A stretch of DNA of 64,000 bases from BAIKAL-G1 sp943369525 (GCA_943369525.1 CALRNL020000012.1:1-64000); one strand, 5' to 3'. Positions 25,011 to 34,921 are shown, counted from the first letter of the stretch. Notes: generated by a model from the sequence alone, not told the origin. A program made the numbers and translations.

Positions 25011-27415
25011 TCGCTGGGCCGGCGCTGGGCGACCAGCAGCTGGTGCTGCAACCGCTGGGGCAGCCGCTGGCCCAGGAGCCCACGCAGCAGCTCGGCTAAG
25101 CCGTCGATCTCGGCGGCGGGCAGGTGGGTTTGCAGCTGCTGGCGATAGGCCGCCTGGGGGCCAAACCAGCGCTCCAGCAGGGGTTCGCCGATCTCCAGGT
25201 CCAGGGCTTCGGGCCAGCGCTGCCAGGCCACGGTCCAGCCGCGGGCCTGGAGGGCCCGATCCAAGGCGTCCAGGTTCGGGCCGCCGGCCAGGGCGCTGTT
25301 GGCGGCCCCCTCCCAGGCGGCGGCGGCCCGCACCAGGTCCGTTTCGGCGGCGTGGAAGGTCCGCCCGCCCGCCAGCAATGCCCCGGCCGGCCCCAGGGCG
25401 GGACTGGAGAACAGCAGCCGCAGCTGGCAGCGGCGGGCCGCCAGGGCATCGAGATCGGCAATGGCCGTCTCCAGGGCCCCCCCCACCAGCAGGCGGAAGG
25501 GATGGCGGCCGGCGATCCACTCGAAGTGCTGGCCGGTTTCTAACTGGCGTCCCAGGGCCTGGAGACCGGCGGAATCCCTGGCCTCCTGGGCCCCCGGGCC
25601 TGGGTCCGAAGTCCGATTGGGGTCTTGCCCCTGACTTTGTTCCCCCTCCAGCTTTGGGGGCTGGCCCGGGGCTGGGCGATCTAGGGGGGCCACCAATTGG
25701 GGCTGGCTGAGGCTGTCGAGCACCTGCAGCTGGGCCTGCAGCCTTTCCCGGTCGCTGCCCTGGGCCAGGTGGATGACCACGCCCCCTTCGGGAGTGGCGG
25801 CCAGGGGATCGAGGGCCCAGAGCAGGGAGCGGGCTTCGAGGATCAACACCCGGTCCTGGCGCCGTGGCGCCGCGTCCTGCCAGAGGCGCTGGCGCAGCCG
25901 GTCGAGCCGTTGGCCCTCGCTGCCCAGTTGCCGTTGCAGCCAGCGGGCCAGGGCCGGATCCTCGGGCCCGCCGCTGAGCACGGTGCCCTGCTCGGCCTCC
26001 TGTTCGGCGGCGGCGGCCAACTGGGCGGCGCGCCGTTGCTGCATGCGGGCCCGCCGCTCCCCTTCCCAACCCAGCTGGCCGGGCTGCCAAAACAGTTCCC
26101 CCTGCAGGGCGCCGGGCAGGTATTGCTGGGCGACCCAGTGCTCGGCGTAGGCATGGGGATAGCGATAGCCAACGCCATCGCCAAAGGCCTGGCCGTCCCG
26201 GTTGGCATCGCGCAGGTGGGAGGGCACCTCCTGGCGGTTGCTGGCCTTGACCGTTTTCAGGGCATCAAAGAAACCCAGCAGACTGTTGCTTTTTTCGGTG
26301 CTGGCTAGATACAGGGCCGCTTGGGCCAGGGGATAGAGCCCCTCGGGCAAGCCCACCCGCTCGAAGGCCGCGGCGCAGGCTTCCACCACCACCATCGCCT
26401 GGGGATCGGCCAGGCCGATGTCCTCGCCGGCGGAGATCAGCATGCGCCGGAAGATGAAGCGGGGGTTCTCGCCTGCCTCCACCATGCGTGCCAGCCAGAA
26501 CAGGGCGGCATCGGCATCGGAGCCCCGCAGCGACTTGATGAAGGCGCTGATCGTGTCGAAATGGGCATCGCCCTGCTTGTCGTAGAGCACGGCCCGCTGC
26601 TGGATCGATTCCTCGGCGATGGCCAGGTCGATGCGGATCACACCAGCCGGGGCGGCTCCTGGGCCCCTGGGCTGGCTGGCTGAAGCGGCTGGATCCGGCT
26701 CGGCTTGGGGCTCGGGCTCGCCAAGGGGCTCGGGCGTGGTGGTTTCCACCGCCAGCTCCAAGGCGTTGAGCAGGCTGCGGGCATCGCCGCCGGCCACATC
26801 CACCAGATGGGCCGCCGCCTCGGCCGTGATCTCGACGCGCCGCAGGCCATAGCCCCGCTCGGGATCGGCCAGGGCCCGCCGCAGCAGGGCCTGGAGGTGG
26901 GCGGGCTCCAGCGGTTCCATGCGGAACAGCCGCGAGCGACTGACCAGGGCCTTGTTCACCTCGAAATAGGGGTTTTCGGTGGTGGCCCCGATCAGGGTCA
27001 CGGTGCCGTTCTCGACCCAGGGCAGTAGGGCATCCTGTTGAGCGCTGTTGAAGCGGTGCACCTCATCGATAAACAGCAGGGTGCGCAGGCTGTGCTGCTC
27101 CAGGCGGCGCTTGGCCGCGTCCACCTCGCTGCGCAGGTCTTTGACTCCAGCCAGCACGGCGTTGAGGCTGCTGAAGTGGGCGCGGGTGGTGGCGGCAATG
27201 ATGCGGGCCAGGGTGGTTTTGCCGACCCCCGGCGGCCCATGCAGGATCAGGTTGCCGACCCGATCGGCCTGGATCGCCCGGCGCAGCAGCCGGCCGGGCC
27301 CAAGGATCGCCTCCTGGCCCTGGAACTCCTCCAGGCTGCGGGGGCGCATCCGGTCGGCCAGGGGCGCCAGCTGGGCTAGCTGGCTCTCGCGGTGATGGCT
27401 GAACAGGTCGGCCAC
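25007..27415 (-). CDS. rarA: RarA-family AAA ATPase with cyanobacterial C-terminal domain
   Basis: The 802-residue protein has two parts. Residues 1 to about 420 are RarA/MgsA: Walker A GPPGVGKTT (60-68), Walker B LLFIDEVHRF, the sensor LIGATTENP, and the tetramer-forming C-domain with DADAALFWLARM and EDIGLADPQAMVV. From about 440 to 802 a second domain follows that has a degenerate methyltransferase look (RVLILEARSLLWALDP, GVVIHLAQGS, RLLFSSPALGP). Cyanobacterial RarA is commonly a fusion with this extra domain, so this is a known architecture with unknown role. RarA acts at blocked replication forks. Start is GTG 27415. Confidence 0.88.
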   Translation of the reverse strand: MADLFSHHRESQLAQLAPLADRMRPRSLEEFQGQEAILGPGRLLRRAIQADRVGNLILHGPPGVGKTTLARIIAATTRAHFSSLNAVLAGVKDLRSEVDAAKRRLEQHSLRTLLFIDEVHRFNSAQQDALLPWVENGTVTLIGATTENPYFEVNKALVSRSRLFRMEPLEPAHLQALLRRALADPERGYGLRRVEITAEAAAHLVDVAGGDARSLLNALELAVETTTPEPLGEPEPQAEPDPAASASQPRGPGAAPAGVIRIDLAIAEESIQQRAVLYDKQGDAHFDTISAFIKSLRGSDADAALFWLARMVEAGENPRFIFRRMLISAGEDIGLADPQAMVVVEACAAAFERVGLPEGLYPLAQAALYLASTEKSNSLLGFFDALKTVKASNRQEVPSHLRDANRDGQAFGDGVGYRYPHAYAEHWVAQQYLPGALQGELFWQPGQLGWEGERRARMQQRRAAQLAAAAEQEAEQGTVLSGGPEDPALARWLQRQLGSEGQRLDRLRQRLWQDAAPRRQDRVLILEARSLLWALDPLAATPEGGVVIHLAQGSDRERLQAQLQVLDSLSQPQLVAPLDRPAPGQPPKLEGEQSQGQDPNRTSDPGPGAQEARDSAGLQALGRQLETGQHFEWIAGRHPFRLLVGGALETAIADLDALAARRCQLRLLFSSPALGPAGALLAGGRTFHAAETDLVRAAAAWEGAANSALAGGPNLDALDRALQARGWTVAWQRWPEALDLEIGEPLLERWFGPQAAYRQQLQTHLPAAEIDGLAELLRGLLGQRLPQRLQHQLLVAQRRPSD

Positions 27416-27524
27416 GGCGCCAGGGGCAGGCCCCCATTGGGATCACAACCTTCCCATTTCATCGCCTGGGCTGCAGCCATCTCGCTGCTTGTCCGGTAAC
27501 TTGCTGGCAAGTTGAAGGACCATC

Positions 27525-28667
27525 GTGCGGCGATTAAGACCCTTCCTGGCCTTGCTCGGGCTGGTTGCCCTCGGGGGCTGTGGGTCCAAGCCCCCGGCCC
27601 GGGCGCTCCTATCGGTTCAGGTGGAGCGCGTCGGTGAAGCCTCCTTCAGCCCGGGCATTGACGTGATCAGCCGGCTGGAATCCACCTCCAACGTGGCGAT
27701 GCGGCCCGAGGCCGATGGTCGGGTGGTGAAGATCCTGGCCACCCAGGGCCAGCGGGTGAAGGCAGGCCAACCCATCATCGTGCTCGACAACGTGCAGGAA
27801 ACGGCGAGCCTCAATGCCAGTAAGGCCGAATCCCTAAAAGATAACCTCAACGCCGAGCGCTATGTCTTCTTGAATAATCAAGGAGCTGTGTCCACCAAGG
27901 ATCGCGATTACTACATCACCCAGGCAATCAAGAGCCGGGACCAGGTGACCGCAAACCGGGCCACCCTCTTCTATAAGTATGTAACCTCGCCGATCAACGG
28001 TGAGATCGGTGACCTCGATTCGGTCAAACTTGGTGATTACGTGCGCCAAGGTCAAGCCATTACCGGCATCGTCGATAACAGTGTCCTTTGGACGCTGATG
28101 GATGTGCCGGCGACCCAATCGAGCAGCGTCAAGATTGGTCAGACGGTTCAACTTGTTACCCAAAGCACGCCGCCGGTGAAGGGCACGGGCACGGTCGTAT
28201 TCATCTCGCCTTACTTCGGCGTCAGCGGCACCGAAAACGCGCCCAATACGGTGCTGGTTAAGGCCTCCTTCCCGAATTTAACAGGAACTCTTAAAACGGG
28301 GCAGTACGTGCGTAATCGCATCATCACCGGCAGCCAGCGTCAGTTGTCCGTACCGGTTGAGGCCGTGATGATGCAGGCCCAGCAGCCGTTTGTCTACAAG
28401 ATCCTGCCCCTTTCTGTCCTGTTACCCAAGATCAAGGCCTCCGCCAAGATGGCGCCGGCCCAAAAGGCCTTGTTTGAGTCCCTCCCAGCCACGACCCCGA
28501 TCGTCGTCCAAACCATGGTCCGTCTCGGCACCCTGGATCAAAACCGCTTCCCCGTGATCTCCGGCCTGGCGGCTGGGGATCAGGTGGTGGTCAGTAATAC
28601 GGCCCTGTTGAGATCGTTTATGCCCGTCAAAGTCGTCGCTGCTGCCAGCACCGGCACTGCCAACTGA
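27525..28667 (+). CDS. RND efflux periplasmic adaptor (membrane fusion protein)
   Basis: The 380-residue lipoprotein begins with GTG 27525 and a lipobox (LALLGLVALGGCGS, Cys19). It has a lipoyl-type half (MRPEADGRVVKILATQGQRVKAGQPIIVLD), an alpha-hairpin (about 90-125), and a beta-barrel part with GDYVRQGQAITGIVDN. AcrA/MexA adaptors link the inner-membrane RND pump to an outer-membrane channel. The pump gene follows 9 bases downstream. No TolC-type channel gene is in the window; it must be elsewhere. Confidence 0.9.
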   Translation: MRRLRPFLALLGLVALGGCGSKPPARALLSVQVERVGEASFSPGIDVISRLESTSNVAMRPEADGRVVKILATQGQRVKAGQPIIVLDNVQETASLNASKAESLKDNLNAERYVFLNNQGAVSTKDRDYYITQAIKSRDQVTANRATLFYKYVTSPINGEIGDLDSVKLGDYVRQGQAITGIVDNSVLWTLMDVPATQSSSVKIGQTVQLVTQSTPPVKGTGTVVFISPYFGVSGTENAPNTVLVKASFPNLTGTLKTGQYVRNRIITGSQRQLSVPVEAVMMQAQQPFVYKILPLSVLLPKIKASAKMAPAQKALFESLPATTPIVVQTMVRLGTLDQNRFPVISGLAAGDQVVVSNTALLRSFMPVKVVAAASTGTAN

Positions 28668-28676
28668 GGATCGATC

Positions 28677-31600
28677 ATGTCGTTGTCTGATCGGTTTATC
28701 AAGCGGCCCGTTCTTACGACCGTTTGCAGCATCTTGATTGTATTGATCGGCATCATTGCGATCCCGAGTCTCTCGATTGAAAACCTTCCCAATATTGCGC
28801 CTCCGCTAGTGACGGTGACCGCCAACTATGGCGGCGCCAATTCCTTGGTGACCGAGCAGGCGGTCACGAACCCCCTAGAACAACAGATCAACGGCGTGCC
28901 CGGTGCAGCCTACATCTCTTCCTTCAGCACCAGCCAGGGCCAAAGCACGATCCAGGTCTACTTCGACGAAGACACCGATATCAACATTGACCAGGTCAAT
29001 GTGCAAAACCGGGTGTCCTTGGCCATGCCCCAGTTACCCCAGCAGGTGCAGGCCACGGGTATCTCGGTGATGCAGAGCACCCCGTCGATCCTATTGGCCT
29101 ATCAGGTGTCATCCTCCGAAGGCCAATACGACGCGGCCTATCTCAATGGCCTGATCTACGAAAATCTCTTTTACCAATTGGAGCGGGTGCCTGGCGTGGC
29201 CAGCATCAACCTGCTCGGAGGTAGCAATCCGGCCTTCTGGCTGTTCGTGGATCCCGCCAAGCTGGCGGCTAACCAGCTCACGGCCGACCAGGTGGTCTCG
29301 GCGGTGAAAAACCAGAACACCGTGGCCATCGGTGGCCTGGTGGGCGGTCCCCCCGCCGGTGGTGATCAGAAGTTCGCCTATCCGATCCTGGTGGAGAACA
29401 ACGGCAACCTGGTGTCGATTAGCGATCTCAACCGCCTGATTGTCGGCAAGACGCCCCAAGGCAACCTGCTGAGGCTCCAGGATGTGGGCGAAGCCACCTA
29501 TGGCTTTAACACCTTTGGCCAGCAGGCCATCAGCATGGAGGGCCATCCGACGATCACCGTGGCGGTGTTCCAGACGCCTGAGAGCAATGCTCTCAATGTG
29601 TCTGAGGCGGTGGTCAAGGTGATTAACTCCTTCAGCAATCAACTGCCCCCCGGTGTAACCGTCACCGAGATCTACAACATTGGTCAGTTCATTGAATCGG
29701 CCGTCGAAGGGGTGGTTGATGCCCTGGGCTTAGCCATTGTGCTGGTGCTGCTGATTCTGTTCCTTTTCCTGCAGGATTGGCGCGCCACGATTGTTCCCAG
29801 CCTGGCCATTCCGATTTCGCTGGTTGGCACCTTTGCTTTCATCAAGGCCTTTGGCTTCTCGATCAACCAGCTCACCTTGCTGGGTCTGGTGCTAGCCACG
29901 GGCCTGGTGGTGGATGACGCCATTGTGGTGATCGAGGCCGTTTCTAAAAACCTGGAAAAGGGCATGAAACCCCGCCAGGCGGCGATCGAATGCATGGGCG
30001 AATTGATTGGTGCCCTGATCGCCACATCGCTGGTGCTGATGGCCGTGTTTGTGCCAGTGGCCTTCTATCCGGGCGGCATCGGCATCATCTACAAGCAATT
30101 TGCCCTCACGATTGCCTTTGCCATTGCAATTTCCACATTCAATGCCCTCACCTTTTCGCCGATGCTGTCGGCCCTGATCCTCAAAAGCGAGCGTCCCCCC
30201 CTGCCCAAGGGTTGGGGCTGGGCGATCGGCGGAATCCTGGTTGGTCTGGCCTTTGGCCGTTTCAGTGCAGCCTCCTTCGGCATGGGGGCCTACGTGTTTG
30301 GCGTGGTGGTGTTTGGCTTTGCCGGAAGCCGGCTGGCCTGGATTTTTGAGCGCTTCAACCATAATTTTGCCCGCCTGGAGAAGGGCTACGCCAACCTGCT
30401 TGTTGTTTTGATCGCCCGCAAGAAATGGATCCTGGCGGGGTTGGCCGGTGGCATCGTGGTCACGGCCATGGCCTTTTCGGCCCTACCTACTGCCTTCATC
30501 CCGGAAGAGGACCAGGGCTACGGCCTCGGGATCTACCAGCTCCAAAACGGGGCCTCCCTCAGCCAGACCCAGAAGACGGGCGATGAGATTGCCAAGGTGC
30601 TCAACAGTGAGCCCGACATCATTGCTGGCTCGGTGATTAGTGGTTATGGCTTTAACGGCTCTAGTCCGGACCAGGGCGTGTTCTTCTTTGGTCTGAAGCC
30701 CCTGGATGAACGCTCCGGTGCGGAGCACAAAACCCCGGCGATTGTGGCCCGCCTCAACGCCAAATTGGAGAGAATCAGTTCCGGTTTAGCCGTGGCGGCC
30801 CAGCCTCCGGCGATCCCTGGCTTCTCGGCCCAGGGCGGTTTCTACTTCCAGTTCAATGACCTCAGCAATGGGTCCTACAGCTTCAACCAGCTCAATGACC
30901 TGGCCAAGGATCTGGTGGTTGCTGGCACGGCCAGCGGCGATTTCTCTACCCTTTATACCCAGTTCATTCCAAGCGCCCCCGCCTTTGGCCTCAAGATCGA
31001 TCGCTCGATCATGGGCGCCCTGAATGTGGATTTCCAGCAGGCCATGCAGACGATTGCCATTCTGGCTGGCGGCAACTATTCCGGTCTCACCTATGAGAAC
31101 GGCCAGGTGCGCAATATCTACGTTCAAGCCGAAGCGCAGGGTCGTAGCAAGCTCGACGACATCCTGAGCTATTACGTTCGCAGCAAGGACGACAAGATGA
31201 TTCAGGTGTCGCAGTTTGCCAAGGCAGAGCTCAGCAGTGCGCCACCGGTTGTTAGCCACTACAACCTCTATCGCACGATTCTTGTTCAGGGCGCCGAGGC
31301 GATTGGCAAGAGTTCCGGCCAAGCGCTGGACAAAATCCAGGCGATCTTTAATGCCCAGAACTTCAATAATATCGGCTATGCATTCACGGGTCTGGCGTCC
31401 CTACAGCTCTCGGCCGGCAATGCCAGCGTGCTGGTGTTTGGCCTAGGCATTCTGGTGGTGTATCTGGTGCTCTCGGCCCAATACGAGAGCTATGTCACCC
31501 CGGTGGTGATCCTGATGACCGTGCCCCTGGCCATGTTGGGTGCCCTGGCCTTCCTGGCCCTGCGCTCGATTGATCTGAACATCTACGCCCAGGTGGGCCT

Positions 31601-31937
31601 GGTCACCTTGATTGGCCTCGCTGCCAAAAACGGCATCCTGATTGTGGAGGTGGCGGAGCAACACGTGGAAGCCGGCATGACGGCCGTTGATGCTGCCATT
31701 GCCGCGGCTGAATCACGGATGCGCCCCATCTTGATGACTGCCATTGCCTCCTTGGCGGGCTTCCTACCCCTGGTGGTGGCTACCACGGCCGGCGCCAATA
31801 GCCAGCAATCGCTCGGCACGGTGATCTTCGGTGGCCTGTTGGTGGCCACCGTGCTCTCCCTGGGGGTGGTGCCGCCCTTCTATGTGGCGATCAAGAACCT
31901 GGAGTCCCGTTCCGCCAAGCCGGTCAGCCAGGCCTGA
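28677..31937 (+). CDS. RND (HAE1/AcrB-type) efflux transporter
   Basis: The 1086-residue pump begins FIKRPVLTTVCSILIVLIG, the first membrane helix of HAE1 pumps. It has the twin-Asp helix GLVVDDAIVVIEAV (about residue 410) and the helix-10 lysine GLAAKNGILIVEVAEQ (about residue 980), the proton-relay residues. Two large periplasmic loops are present. Twelve membrane spans are expected. The N-terminal periplasmic loop contains VTEQAVTNPLEQQINGVPG. Substrates cannot be inferred. It is coupled to the adaptor gene just upstream. Confidence 0.95.
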   Translation: MSLSDRFIKRPVLTTVCSILIVLIGIIAIPSLSIENLPNIAPPLVTVTANYGGANSLVTEQAVTNPLEQQINGVPGAAYISSFSTSQGQSTIQVYFDEDTDINIDQVNVQNRVSLAMPQLPQQVQATGISVMQSTPSILLAYQVSSSEGQYDAAYLNGLIYENLFYQLERVPGVASINLLGGSNPAFWLFVDPAKLAANQLTADQVVSAVKNQNTVAIGGLVGGPPAGGDQKFAYPILVENNGNLVSISDLNRLIVGKTPQGNLLRLQDVGEATYGFNTFGQQAISMEGHPTITVAVFQTPESNALNVSEAVVKVINSFSNQLPPGVTVTEIYNIGQFIESAVEGVVDALGLAIVLVLLILFLFLQDWRATIVPSLAIPISLVGTFAFIKAFGFSINQLTLLGLVLATGLVVDDAIVVIEAVSKNLEKGMKPRQAAIECMGELIGALIATSLVLMAVFVPVAFYPGGIGIIYKQFALTIAFAIAISTFNALTFSPMLSALILKSERPPLPKGWGWAIGGILVGLAFGRFSAASFGMGAYVFGVVVFGFAGSRLAWIFERFNHNFARLEKGYANLLVVLIARKKWILAGLAGGIVVTAMAFSALPTAFIPEEDQGYGLGIYQLQNGASLSQTQKTGDEIAKVLNSEPDIIAGSVISGYGFNGSSPDQGVFFFGLKPLDERSGAEHKTPAIVARLNAKLERISSGLAVAAQPPAIPGFSAQGGFYFQFNDLSNGSYSFNQLNDLAKDLVVAGTASGDFSTLYTQFIPSAPAFGLKIDRSIMGALNVDFQQAMQTIAILAGGNYSGLTYENGQVRNIYVQAEAQGRSKLDDILSYYVRSKDDKMIQVSQFAKAELSSAPPVVSHYNLYRTILVQGAEAIGKSSGQALDKIQAIFNAQNFNNIGYAFTGLASLQLSAGNASVLVFGLGILVVYLVLSAQYESYVTPVVILMTVPLAMLGALAFLALRSIDLNIYAQVGLVTLIGLAAKNGILIVEVAEQHVEAGMTAVDAAIAAAESRMRPILMTAIASLAGFLPLVVATTAGANSQQSLGTVIFGGLLVATVLSLGVVPPFYVAIKNLESRSAKPVSQA

Positions 31938-32046
31938 TCTGGCGATTGAGCCAACTCCAGGCCATCCCTGTATTGGCTCCCCAGGGCCAGGCCAATCGCT
32001 GGGAATGGTTGAATGGCCCCCTCTGGCCAATCAAGCGCCGCTACCG

Positions 32047-32082
32047 AAAAGGGCCTGATCAGCATTCACTGACCAGGCCCTT
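32047..32082 (-). terminator. Terminator of pgm, probably bidirectional
   Basis: AAGGGCCTGATCAG (32049-32062) pairs with CTGACCAGGCCCTT (32069-32082) with one mismatch. On the minus strand four T residues follow, as for a pgm terminator; on the plus strand two T residues follow the RND gene. Confidence 0.55.
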
Positions 32083-32103
32083 GCGATTGGTTAGGCCCGT
32101 CGA

Positions 32104-33744
32104 TCAGGTGATCACGGTCGGTTGATCCATGCCAGTGCGGGTTTTGATTTCGGCCAGCTGGTTGGCGGCGCTGATCAAATCAGCCAGGGCTACCTGGGGA
32201 TCCTGGTGGAGGTTGCCCCCGGTGGCCGCATAGCTCTCCAGGTAGAGGCGCAGGGTGGCGCCCTGGGTGCCCGTGCCCGAAAGCCGGAAGACCACCCGGC
32301 TGCCGTCATTGAGCAGCAGGCGCAGGCCCTGGCCGCTGGTCAGGGAGTCGTCAACGGGATCGAGATAGCTGAAATCATCGGCAACCGCAATCGTGCGCCC
32401 GGCAAAGCCGGTGCCGATCAGCCCAGGTCCCATGGCCCGCAGCCGGTCATAGAGGCCATGGGCGGCGCCACTGTCGATCGCTTCGTAGTCATGGCGGGAG
32501 TAGTAGTGGCGGCCGAAGCGCTGCCAGTGATCGGCCATGATCTCGGCCACGGAGCAGCCGCGGCGGGCCAGGATTTGCAGCCAGAAGAGCACGGCCCAGA
32601 GGCCATCTTTCTCGCGGATGTGGTTGCTGCCGGTGCCAAAACTTTCTTCGCCGCAGAGGGTGATACGGCCCGCATCGAGCAGGTTGCCGAAGAACTTCCA
32701 GCCCGTGGGGGTTTCAAAGCAGTCCAGTCCCAGCTCCTTGGCGACCACATCAACCGCGGCGCTGGTCGGCATTGAGCGGGCCACGCCGGCCAGGCCAGCG
32801 GCGTAGCCAGGTGCCAGGGTGGCGTTGGCAGTGAGCACGGCCAGGCTGTCACTGGGATTGACGAAGCAACGCTGGCCGATCACCATGTTGCGGTCGCCAT
32901 CGCCGTCGCAGGCGGCGCCAAAGCGATAGCGATCGCCGCCTAGGAGTAGCTCGGCCAGTTCATGGGCGTAGGTGAGGTTGGGGTCGGGATGGCCGCCGCC
33001 AAAATCTTCCAGGGGCGTGCCATTGCGCACCGTGCCGGCCGGAGCGCCCAGCAGTCCTTCCAGGAGCCGTTTGGCATAGGGGCCGGTGACCGCATGCATG
33101 GCATCAAAGGCGATTGGAAAATCGCCGCGCAGCAAATCGGCTATCTGATCGAAATCAAACAGACCTTGCATCAAGGTGATGTAGTCGTCGACCCCATCAA
33201 TCACCCGCACCTGCATGGTGCCGATTGGATGGCTGCCAGGCCCATCGAGGCTGATCGGCTCGGCTTCGCAAATGCGGTAGCCCTCCAGGCTCAGGCTGCA
33301 GGCGTAGATCGCATCGGTGAGCGATTCGGGGGTGGGTCCGCCGTTGGAACCATTCACTTTGACGCCGAAGTCGCCCTCGGGTCCGCCGGGATTATGGCTG
33401 GCCGAGAGGATGATCCCGCCGACGGCGCCATGCTTGCGGATCAGGTTGGAGGCCGCCGGGGTGGAGAGGATGCCGCCGGAGGTCGTGATCACCTCGGCCA
33501 CGCCGTGGGCGGCGGCCATGCGCAGGATCACATCAATGGCCTGGCGATTGCCGTAGCGCCCGTCGCCGCCGAGCACCAGGGTGCCGCCCACCACCCCGGG
33601 TAACACCCGCAGAATCGCCTCAATGAAGCTTTCTAGGTAGTGGGGCGTGGCGAACTGACGGCTGCTTTTGCGCAGGCCGGAGGTGCCGGGTTTCTGGTCG
33701 CTAAAGGGCTGATCTAGCGCCACCTGGAGCACGCTGCTGGTCAT
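32104..33744 (-). CDS. pgm: Phosphoglucomutase (alpha-D-glucose phosphate-specific)
   Basis: The 546-residue protein starts at ATG 33744. It carries GTSGLRK (N-terminal loop), the active-site serine loop SASHNPGG (about residue 116), the metal loop DGDGDR (about 280), GEESFGTGS (sugar-binding loop) and a C-terminal RLSGTGTQGATLRLYLE (phosphate-binding). It interconverts glucose-1-phosphate and glucose-6-phosphate for glycogen and cell-wall precursor metabolism. Length is typical. Eight residues of longer frame upstream were dropped. Confidence 0.95.
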   Translation of the reverse strand: MTSSVLQVALDQPFSDQKPGTSGLRKSSRQFATPHYLESFIEAILRVLPGVVGGTLVLGGDGRYGNRQAIDVILRMAAAHGVAEVITTSGGILSTPAASNLIRKHGAVGGIILSASHNPGGPEGDFGVKVNGSNGGPTPESLTDAIYACSLSLEGYRICEAEPISLDGPGSHPIGTMQVRVIDGVDDYITLMQGLFDFDQIADLLRGDFPIAFDAMHAVTGPYAKRLLEGLLGAPAGTVRNGTPLEDFGGGHPDPNLTYAHELAELLLGGDRYRFGAACDGDGDRNMVIGQRCFVNPSDSLAVLTANATLAPGYAAGLAGVARSMPTSAAVDVVAKELGLDCFETPTGWKFFGNLLDAGRITLCGEESFGTGSNHIREKDGLWAVLFWLQILARRGCSVAEIMADHWQRFGRHYYSRHDYEAIDSGAAHGLYDRLRAMGPGLIGTGFAGRTIAVADDFSYLDPVDDSLTSGQGLRLLLNDGSRVVFRLSGTGTQGATLRLYLESYAATGGNLHQDPQVALADLISAANQLAEIKTRTGMDQPTVIT

Positions 33745-33885
33745 CGGGGCCGGCCGAAGTCGCCCCAAGTTACGCCTGCTAGCGACGCCCCTCGCTGCAG
33801 TCCAGGCGACCGGTCCGGGCAGCAGGGTCTCCCCAAAGGGGGCTGGGGGGTGGCAAGGGCTGAACGCCCCTTTCGGGGGCTGGTC

Positions 33886-34335
33886 TCAATTGCCGAACTT
33901 GAAGCCGCTGTCCTTGGCGGCGGGCTTGTTACCGCCCTTGCTGGCCGCGGGGGGGGCCTCGCGCAACTGGCAGCTGCGCACGACGGCCTCAGCCGGTTGC
34001 TCCAGCCCCTCGCGCCGCTGGTAGGTGTTGCGATCGGCCGGCTTGGCCTGGTAGGTGATCGTCCAGAGCAGGTCCTTGCAGCCGGAGGGCAGCAGGGGGT
34101 TGTCGATCAGGGGATCGGCCAGGGCCTTGGCCTGGCTGCAGCTGCTAGCGCTGTTCTCGCGGGCGCAGGCCACGGCCGCCAGTTGGATCTGGCGCAGGCG
34201 TTCCGTGCTGGGGTAAGGGATCTCCGGGGGCGCCCCTGCCCTCGCCGCCAGGCCGCTGCAAGTGGCGAGCAGCAGGATCAGGCCGCTGATGGGCCGGCGT
34301 CCTAGGGCCTGCTGGGAGCGGGGGTGAAAAGCCAT
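33886..34335 (-). CDS. Secreted hypothetical protein
   Basis: From ATG 34335 the 149-residue product begins with a basic region and a signal-like hydrophobic stretch (PISGLILLLATCSGLAARAG), then ERLRQIQLAAVACARENSAS, SCSQAKALADPLIDN and CKDLLWTITYQAK. Four or five cysteines lie in the mature part. The gene ends in a Lys-rich tail. I do not recognise the family. The longest frame extends 9 residues further to 34362. Periplasmic location is inferred from the signal. Confidence 0.55.
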   Translation of the reverse strand: MAFHPRSQQALGRRPISGLILLLATCSGLAARAGAPPEIPYPSTERLRQIQLAAVACARENSASSCSQAKALADPLIDNPLLPSGCKDLLWTITYQAKPADRNTYQRREGLEQPAEAVVRSCQLREAPPAASKGGNKPAAKDSGFKFGN

Positions 34336-34445
34336 GGACCGGGTGCACTTGGACCCCATCATCGCCGGGCCGGCCCGGTGCTGACTGGGGCATCCCTGGC
34401 GGGCTGGTCCTTTGCCCTAGATGGGACCGGTTGGCCAAGGCCGAC

Positions 34446-34634
34446 TCAGGGGGCCTGAGTTTGGGATACCGGATCCGTCCTTGGTGGTTGAGCGGGTCTT
34501 GATTGGGTTTCTGCTGCAGCTTTGCTCTTGGTCGCCATGCTCCTGTGCCCTGCTTTTCTCCTTGCATAGTTGCTTGATTTGTCTTCCTGTCGTTGAACTT
34601 TCCGTTCCTGGCTTGTTGTGGTTGCTGTCGTCAT
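34446..34634 (-). CDS. Possible small basic protein in AT-richer islet
   Basis: A 62-residue frame from ATG 34634 reads MTTATTTSQERKVQRQEDKS, followed by a Lys/Arg/Gln-rich sequence. An AAGGA-like ribosome-binding site lies about 8 bases upstream. It is low-complexity and likely disordered. It lies 40 bases after the next candidate on the same strand. Not recognised. Confidence 0.35.
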   Translation of the reverse strand: MTTATTTSQERKVQRQEDKSSNYARRKAGHRSMATKSKAAAETQSRPAQPPRTDPVSQTQAP

Positions 34635-34673
34635 TTTTGGGTCCTTGTCAATAGCCTTGCAAATGGGTTGCTG

Positions 34674-34880
34674 CTAATTTTTCTCGATTAATAGCCTGTA
34701 GCCAGAATCGTTGTCCAAGGCGTCTTGCTTTTTCTGCTTCATTTCCCTCCGCTTTTTTATGGTTTTAACCCGTTCGCCGAGATCGACTTGTTTTCGGCCT
34801 TCGTAGATGTCGGCAGCCCCATGGACTACGCCGTTTTGGCTGTCAGCTTGGGCTTCAGACGGGTTCGTTAATGGTGGCAT
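34674..34880 (-). CDS. Possible small charged protein in AT-richer islet
   Basis: From ATG 34880 the 68-residue frame reads MPPLTNPSEAQADSQNGVVH, then a basic segment with VKTIKKRREMKQKKQDALDN and DSGYRLLIEKN. It begins 41 bases after the phospholipase D-like gene stop, on the same strand. The codon composition is AT-richer than in the neighbours. A short gene is plausible, but no family is recognised. Confidence 0.4.
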   Translation of the reverse strand: MPPLTNPSEAQADSQNGVVHGAADIYEGRKQVDLGERVKTIKKRREMKQKKQDALDNDSGYRLLIEKN

Positions 34881-34921
34881 TGAGCCAATCCGGTGGGTTC
34901 CCAAGCCATCGTTCCGGGGGC

